Shown: positions 25,059-64,000 of the stretch, one piece after another
Numbering within the stretch: the stretch's first letter is position 1
Layout of the letters: every line of letters begins with the position of its first letter
Assembly: GCA_947650365.1 (NCBI GenBank)
Contig: OX393549.1
Location: forward strand, 97,770,016 to 97,834,015
DNA: 64,000 nucleotides
Direction: 5' to 3'
DNA from: Chamaelirium japonicum
Lineage: Eukaryota > Streptophyta > Magnoliopsida > Liliales > Melanthiaceae
Position numbers and translations under genes: made by a program
Notes under the pieces: generated by a model
What the model was told of the DNA's origin: nothing
The model's database searches: none
Seen by the model: only the letters and a program-made list of their open reading frames with translations

Positions 25059-25993
25059 AACAAAAAAGACACTTATAATAATACAAATATAATAATATTA
25101 GGAAATAAGCCACACAAGTTATATCACTAACCAATACCTACTGAGCAACGTAGACAAAAGCTAATATCCAATGATTTTAAATCTAAAGATTTTTTTCATG
25201 AAAAATGAACATCAAACTAGGCCTAACGAACCATGTTGGCCTTGTGCAGACTAATCATTGTTTCCTGATAACAACAATTAAGATAACAACATTTAACTGA
25301 AAGATAATTAATTAATTCAGACCTATTGGAACCCGACAGCTAATGGTCGCAAGATTGGCAACTTGGTTCAGGCAAAAGATGAATTCAAGCTGCTAGACAA
25401 AACACTAAGTAAGTTTCAAAAGACTCACTGACAATACTCTCTTTGCAAATTTCTATCTCTACAACTTTTTATTCACTGATTTTTCTCTCTCAAAAAATAA
25501 TTTTTTATTCACATTCTCTCTCTGCGATTAGCAAACCCCCCAAAGCAGAGGAGACCGCGGTAGGGACTCCATGTCATCTTCCTATGAACCCAGCAACCGC
25601 CCGCCAACTGCACGCTATTCATGGGCACCCATCGAGTTTAAGGCCCTCGATGAATAGTATGTAGAGGTGGGCCAACGAGGTGATGAGGGTTCTATCCGTT
25701 CATCAAGCGAGCCATGTCCCAGTGACCGTCGGCCCTATGCCGGTCGACGAGAACATCAGTGTTGAAAAAATCCAATGGTAGAGGCTCGCAACGGAAGCAA
25801 TTTACCGGTCGAAAAACCGTTCATGGTGCATGTTATACGATTAAACTTTCATTGAGACTAATCTACATGTGCTTACATGTGTGTGCACGTGAATCGAACA
25901 CCCTAACGGAAATCTAGCGATACGAATTTCTAGCATGCATGCAATTCATAGACTATGCTAGATCTACATGTTAGAGCCTTGCATACCTTCGTG
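25059..25993. other. Intergenic DNA, no gene recognised
   Basis: The first half is AT-rich. The second half contains sequences such as ATGCCGGTCGACGAGAAC whose frames have no recognisable domain. I see nothing else. Confidence 0.4.
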
Positions 25994-26736
25994 CGAATCT
26001 TTTAACCGCGGAGAATTATCTTATTTGTCGATGGAGACGGAAGATAGTCTGCAAAAAAGGCAACAGTTTGTGGGAGGATGAAGCATGTTCACCCTATTGC
26101 ACACGATGCACGGCACGTCGTTCTCGGATTTCTGAGTGCCTCCGAAGAACGACCCATCTCCGCCTACGAAACGTCACACGAGGAAGACGAGTGGAAGTTG
26201 CTTGCGAGGGAGATGAGATAACGAGAGAGATAAGGAGAAGAGGAGAGGGGGGGGGGGGGGGGTCCGTATGGCTTGCAATAGTGGCCGGCCTCCCCTCTCC
26301 CTCTGCCCTTTTATATGGCCGGTCCCTCTAGGATTAAGACTCCTAGAAGCTAGCCCCCCCTCCCTTTTCTCCACATAGCTCTCCCCTTATTTCTCTTTGT
26401 TCCTAACTTTTAAGAGTGGTTTTGACCTAGTCAAAACTGCCCCCCTCTTATCCATATGGTCGGTCCCTATGTGCAGATCTTTTAACCACAGAGAATTGTC
26501 TTCTTTATCGACGGAGACAGAAGATAGCCCGTGAAGAAGCTGACGGTTTGTGGGAGGATGAAGCCTTCTTGTTCATTCTATTGCACACGATGCACGTCAC
26601 GTCATTCCCGGATCACTGAGTGCCTCCGAAAAACGACCCTTCTCCGTCTACGAAATGCCACGTGAGGAACACAAGTAGAAGTCGCTTGCGAGGGAGACTA
26701 AAGAACGAGAGATACAAGGAGAAGAGGAGAGGGTAG
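25994..26736. repeat. Two-copy direct repeat of about 260 bp
   Basis: The block at about 25996-26250 (from GATCTTTTAACC to GGAGAAGAGGAGAGGG) recurs at about 26478-26736 with scattered substitutions and small indels. Between the copies lies a G-run (26247-26262) and a pyrimidine-rich stretch with two copies of ATGGCCGGTCCCT-like words. The layout resembles part of a retrotransposon terminal or leader region, but no coding domain is nearby. Confidence 0.75.
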
Positions 26737-26814
26737 GGTTGTTAATGGGCTCGGGACAGCCCGAAACCCACTTGGTCGGACCCAATTTGGGCCTAGTTTG
26801 GACAAAGTTAGTAC

Positions 26815-29152
26815 GAGCCATTCTAATTCATTCAAATGAATGTAGCCATTCTAATTCATTCGTACAATCGTAGCCGTTCTATTTCATTCGTATGAGCCAT
26901 TCTAATTCATCAGAACGAATGTTGCCATTCTAATTCATTTGTACGAATGAATGTAGCCACTCTAATTCATTCGTACGGATGTAGCCATTCTAATTCATTC
27001 GTACGAAGGTATCTATTCTAGTTCATTCGTAAGAGTCATTCTAATTCATTCGTACGAATATAGCCATTCTAATTCATTTGTACGAACGAATGTAGCCATT
27101 CGAATTCATTCGTACGAATGTTGCCATTCTAATTCATTTGTACGATGGTAGCCAATCTAATTCATTCGTACGATCTATTCTAATTCATTCGTATGAATAT
27201 AGCCATACTATTTCATTCGTACGAATGAATATAGCCATTCTAATTCATTCTTACAAAGGTAACCATTCTAATGCATTCGTACGAGTCATTCAAATTCATT
27301 TGTACGAATGTAACTATTCTAATTCATTCGTACGAATGAATATAGCCATTCTAATTCATTCGTACGAATGTAGCTATTCTAATTCATTCATACGAACGAA
27401 TGATTCTAATTCATTGATACGAATGTAGCCATTCCAATTCATTCGTACGAAGGAATCCTTTCTAATTCATTCGTATGAGCCATTCTAATTCATTCGTATG
27501 AATGTAGCCATTCTAATTCATTCGTACAAATGTAGACATTCTAAATCATTCATACGAAAGAATATAGTCATTCTAATTTATTCGTATGAATATAGCCATT
27601 CTAATTCATTCGTACAAAGATAGTCATTCTAATTAATTTATACGAGTTATTCTAATTGATTCGAATGACTGTAACCATTCTAATATATTCATATGAAGGT
27701 AGCCATTCTAATTCATTCGTACAAACTATTATAATTGATTCGTATAAATGTTGCCATTTTAATTTATTCGTACGAATGAATATAGCCATTCTAATTTGTT
27801 CGTACGAATATAACCGTTCTAATTCATTCGTACGAAGGTAGCTACTCTAATTCATTTGTAAGAGCCATTCTAATTCATTCGTACATATGTAGCCATTCTA
27901 ATTCATTCATAAGAACAAATATATCCATTCTTATTCATTTGTACGAATGTAGACATTCCAATTCATTCATACAAAGGTAACAATTCTAATTCATTCGTAC
28001 AAGCTCTTCTAATTCATTCGTTCGAATGTAGCCATTATAATTCATTCATACGAAAGAATGTAGCCATTCTAATTCATTCGTACGAATATAGCCATTCTAG
28101 TTCATTCGCACGTAGGTAGCTATTCTATTTCATTCGTACGAGACATTCTAATTTATTTGTATGAATGTAACTATTTTAATTCATTCGTGCAAACGAATGT
28201 AGCCATTATAATTCATTTGTATGAACGTAGCTATTCTAATTCATTTATACAAAGGTAGCCATTTTATTTCTTTTGTACGATTAATTTTAATTTATTTGTA
28301 CGAATGTAGCCATTATAATTCATTCGTACGAATGAATGTAACTATTCTAATTCATTTATACGAATGAAGCCATTCTAATTCATTCGTATGATTGTAGCCA
28401 TTCTAAGTTATTCGTACGAACGAATGTATCCATTCTAATTCATTCGTACGAATGTAACCATTCTAATTCATTCGTACAAAGATAACCATTCTAATTCATT
28501 CGTACAAGATATTCTAATTCATTCGTACGAATGTAACGAATAAAATTCATTCATACGAAGGTAGCCATACTAATTCATTCATACGAGCCCTTCTAATTCA
28601 TTCGTATGAATGTAGCCATTCTAATTCATTCGTACGAATGCACGTAGCTATTCTAATTCATTCTTATGAATGTAGCCATTCTAGTGCATTCGTACGAAGG
28701 TAGCCATTCTAAGTATTTCATAGGAGCCATTCTAATTCATTCATATGAATATAGTCATTGTAACTCATTTGTGCGAACAAATGTAGCCATTCTAATTCAT
28801 TCGTACAAATGTAGCCAGTCTAATTCATTTGTATGAAGGTAGCCATTCAAATTTATTTGTACGAGCCAATCTATTACATTCGTATGAATGTAGCCATTCT
28901 AATTTATTCATACGAACGAAAGTAGCCATTCTAATTCATTCGTACGAATGCAACCATTCTAATTCATTCGTATGAAGGTAACTATACTAATTCACTCGTA
29001 CGAGTCATTCTAATTCATTCATATGAATGTAGACATTCTAATTCATTCTTACAATGGTAGCCATTCTATTTTATAAGTACGAGCCATTCTACTTCATTAG
29101 TACGAATGTAGCCATTCTAATTCATTCGTACGAAAGAATGTAGCCATTCTAT
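26815..29152. repeat. Satellite array with 5-monomer higher-order unit
   Basis: About 2.3 kb is a head-to-tail array of the word ATTCTAATTCATTCGTACGA followed by a variable linker. Linkers recur in fixed order: GAGCC (monomer about 23 bp), GAATGTAGCC (28), GAACGAATGTAGCC or GAATGAATGTAGCC (32), GAATGTAGCC (28), GAAGGTAGCC (28). This gives a higher-order period near 139 bp and about 17 rounds. Copies differ by point changes, and occasional rounds lose a member. Each monomer contains the palindrome CATTCGTACGAATG, extended to ATTCATTCGTACGAATGAAT in the 32-bp type. Open frames through the array are by-products of the repeat. Just before it, about 26737-26815 begins TAGGGTTGTTAATGGG, like the left end of the element at 30688. 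Confidence 0.95.
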
Positions 29153-30687
29153 ATTTCGCCGCCTCGGTAGGTGTTTCAAGGCCTCCGACGAACGCTCCCC
29201 AGGGTACAACGACTGGACTGCTCTTCAGCACCGAAGGGAACCCCTTTGGGACTCTCAGCGTACTCCAGATAGCAACTGAATCACAAACATGAGAGAAAGA
29301 AATAGAGAGAGCTATTTGCTTGGTGTGTTTTCTGGCTTCACAGGACTCTCTCTTATATAGAGGTTCTTAGCCATAACGTTCTCACACTCACAGCCCATTG
29401 CATGCAGCGCACTGATGAGCATTTATTGCTCTATCGGGTGTAACGGTTGCATGCGACAGTGCAGAGGTCCAGGTTTAATGAACCTAGCTCAGCCTCGAGA
29501 AGAGTGTAACGGAAAGAATAATTCTCCATAAAGAAAAAATTAAAACTCAATGTAAAAGAAGGCCTGAAGCCCGAAGCCCATTCGCGTCCACGCGGCTCGC
29601 GAGCTGCGGCCCGAGCTGGCACGGCCCGGCGCGCGAGCGCGTGTGTGCGGTGGGCTATGGCTTGGCTCTTGGGAAGCTACAAAACCTAATGAAGGGAGTT
29701 CCATTATAAATGCATTAAAAGATATCCTCACGGGCAATATAAGACTAAACCCAAAAACCGGTTTTTTCATTCTCTCATCAAAACTAATTTTTGTAACAAA
29801 ATTTGGGGCTTGAAAACTAGGAGGCAAATCGAACCGTAGACGTGACACCGACCATGGCCGTGGTCATGGAGGTGGTTCGATTTTTTACTGACTCTACCAA
29901 AATACTAGAAAACCAAAAAGAAGAAAAAAAAATTATGGGCCTGGTTCAGCTGATTCAGGCTTGATTCAGTTCATTCGGCTTATTTATGCCTGATTTGGGC
30001 TTGGGTCGAATGAATCGAATCCGATTCGATTGAACTGGATCCAAACCAAGATGAGTGAACAGAAGCTGAATTGGGGCAACTTCGAGTTCATAGGTGTTTT
30101 GGTTCGGATTGGCCAAAATACAAACCAGTTTCAATGGTTCAGTTGAATTCGAACAAACCCTAGAACAATGATTAGCACTCCTGTGGAAACAAGTTCAGAG
30201 AAAGTATTTTTCGTCGTAGTGGTGCATTAACATGGCTGAAGCGTCGTGACATTGTATCTCACTCAACTGCACCACCATCGTCGTCTGTAACTTAAGCCAT
30301 ATGATCAGAAAGATTAGTTGAAGAGTTCGGGAAACCTCAGAATGGAGAAAGACTTAACAATAGCCAATGCAAACATTAAATTTTCCATGGAAAATACAAG
30401 CACATAAATGTTCTTCGCAAACTTGTCGACCGAGTTGCACTACTGCAACAGCGACAATCAAGTTGTTTACCTTTTTCACAAAAACACTAAACTCGGAGGT
30501 CGTCATCAAATGTGTCGGTTGCTTCGCATAAATTTATCAGAGAGATTGGCCTAAGGGAGGATGTATATCAGTAAACAAATTTCCTACAGGGATTAGAAGT
30601 TTTAGTCTTGACTACTGTGTGATACTTGTGTTTAAAACGGTATGCATATTTTTGAGTTGAAATAGGTATATGACCGACTGTTTGAAT
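29153..30687. other. Intergenic DNA between the satellite and the next element
   Basis: A sequence with the look of a promoter or LTR (TATATAGAGG near 29355, direct words) is followed by a GC-rich patch at 29575-29650 (CGCGCGAGCGCG words). From 29930 to 30170 there is a text-like repeat of CTGATTCAGG and TTCGGATTGG words, ending CAAACCCTAG, related to 6720-6840. No gene is recognised. Confidence 0.45.
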
Positions 30688-31107
30688 TAGGGGTGGTAAT
30701 GGGTCGGGTCGGGTTCTTGTCGTGTCTAATTTCGGGTCGTGTCCAAAACCCCTAGACCCGGACCCGACCTGTTTAACTAATTGTGTCTAGATCCTAAACC
30801 CATACCCGACCTGTTTATAAGCAGGTAGACACAATAAGACCCGTTTACCACACGGGTTTATTCAGTTGACCCGATCCGACTCGACCCGACCTAACCCGAT
30901 AGACCCGCTGATACTATATATTACAGTATCGGATTGCGGGTAGACCCGACTCGACCCGACACGACCTGTTGAATTTTAAACAGGTCTACCGTGTCCAGAC
31001 CCTAAACCCGGACCCGACCAGTTTATTAAACGGGTCTATCGTGTCAACCCGTTTAGCCCTGACCCAGACCCGCTAACTTCGTGCCGGGTCCGAAATTGCC
31101 AGCCCTA
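30688..31107. mobile_element. hAT-like MITE built of GGGTCGGGT words
   Basis: The left end TAGGGGTGGTAATGGGTC and the right end AATTGCCAGCCCTA are imperfect inverted termini. Flanks are GTTTGAAT (30680-30687) and GTTTGAAC (31108-31115), 7 of 8 identical. The body is an array of GACCCGACC, CGGGTCTA and ACCCGTTTA words in both orientations. It is 420 bp, non-coding, and lies about 0.5 kb from the stop of the DUF1995 gene. Confidence 0.8.
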
Positions 31108-31630
31108 GTTTGAACAGAATTAGCTAGTATTTGTTGAGTTGTGTCGAGCCTGATGGTTATAGCAAACTGGATCTTGCATCTTATGGACTGGGCCAGAACA
31201 AAGTATTAATTAGGGATTGATGAGTGATGATACAAATGCAGAGTAAGCATGGAGAAGGAGGCTGAATAAATATTCCTTTCCAAGATCCATCAACTTATGC
31301 AATTAAATCCATGTCTATTGAAGGTCACTAAATAGTTGCAATCTTTACGAGATAATTTTCTGTACCGTCTGTCCCTATATTACATCATTGCAAGATGCCT
31401 AAATTTACTGATCCATTCAAATTAGAAAGATGCAGCTTATGCCAGAAACGAAAAGAAAGTCATCATTTCATTGCAATGAGCAAGGGAAAAGTTGTAACAG
31501 GACAAAATGGCATTGAGGAACACCAGGCGAGCGCTGATTGATTGGTGAAGTGAACAAGTCCAGAAGACGTGATACGCAAAGGATGAAGTAATAACATGGA
31601 TCTACAGTGTTGAGCAGCGCACTTTGGGCT

Positions 31631-64000
<32,370 letters not shown>

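Noticed and set aside
26815..29152. CRISPR-like regular array or a repeat protein gene
   Set aside because: There are no unique spacers: the variable part is one of a few recurring linkers. The frames reading NSFVRMNIAILIHSYE-like repeats arise only because the period fits. The setting is a plant genome.

Overview
This is nuclear DNA of a flowering plant. It has two split genes with GT-AG introns, some very long. Around and inside them are plant transposon relics: Ty1/copia, Ty3, an L1-type LINE, hAT elements and foldback MITEs. The lineage cannot be fixed from the sequence alone.

Gene layout. Two genes point at each other. On the plus strand, positions 4704-24230 encode CLP1, the mRNA 3'-end processing factor with an RNA-kinase-type P-loop, in ten exons that join to an uninterrupted 432-residue frame. 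On the minus strand, a DUF1995-domain protein, probably plastid-targeted, runs from beyond the right edge (64000) to a stop at 31631. Nine exons are visible, all phase-compatible, giving 296 residues of C-terminal sequence. The 7.4 kb between the two 3' ends holds a MITE, a duplicated block and a 2.3 kb satellite with higher-order periodicity.

Why the genes are so long. Almost all the length is inserted DNA. CLP1 intron 3 (9.3 kb) carries several hAT-type elements, three of them nested inside one another. CLP1 intron 7 (7.4 kb) carries two more and a decayed hAT transposase. DUF1995 intron 8 (7.4 kb) holds a hAT element split by a copia element, itself split by another hAT MITE. Intron 6 (6.7 kb) holds TA-microsatellite-flanked foldback MITEs and a hAT element. 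Intron 2 (14.7 kb) holds a hAT element split by a nearly intact LINE, a 1.2 kb tandem duplication, and a tandem duplication of the gene's own 5' part. The inner copies of exons 1 and 2 in that duplication each carry an in-frame TAG.

The most unusual material is of three kinds. (1) Several hAT-like non-autonomous families have clear 8-bp target duplications and bodies made of short words echoing their own termini. (2) One family of near-palindromic MITEs is embedded in long TA tracts, and four copies share an internal core although their outer arms differ. (3) The satellite at about 26.8-29.15 kb has a palindrome-bearing monomer and a five-monomer higher-order unit. I see no complete new protein-coding system.
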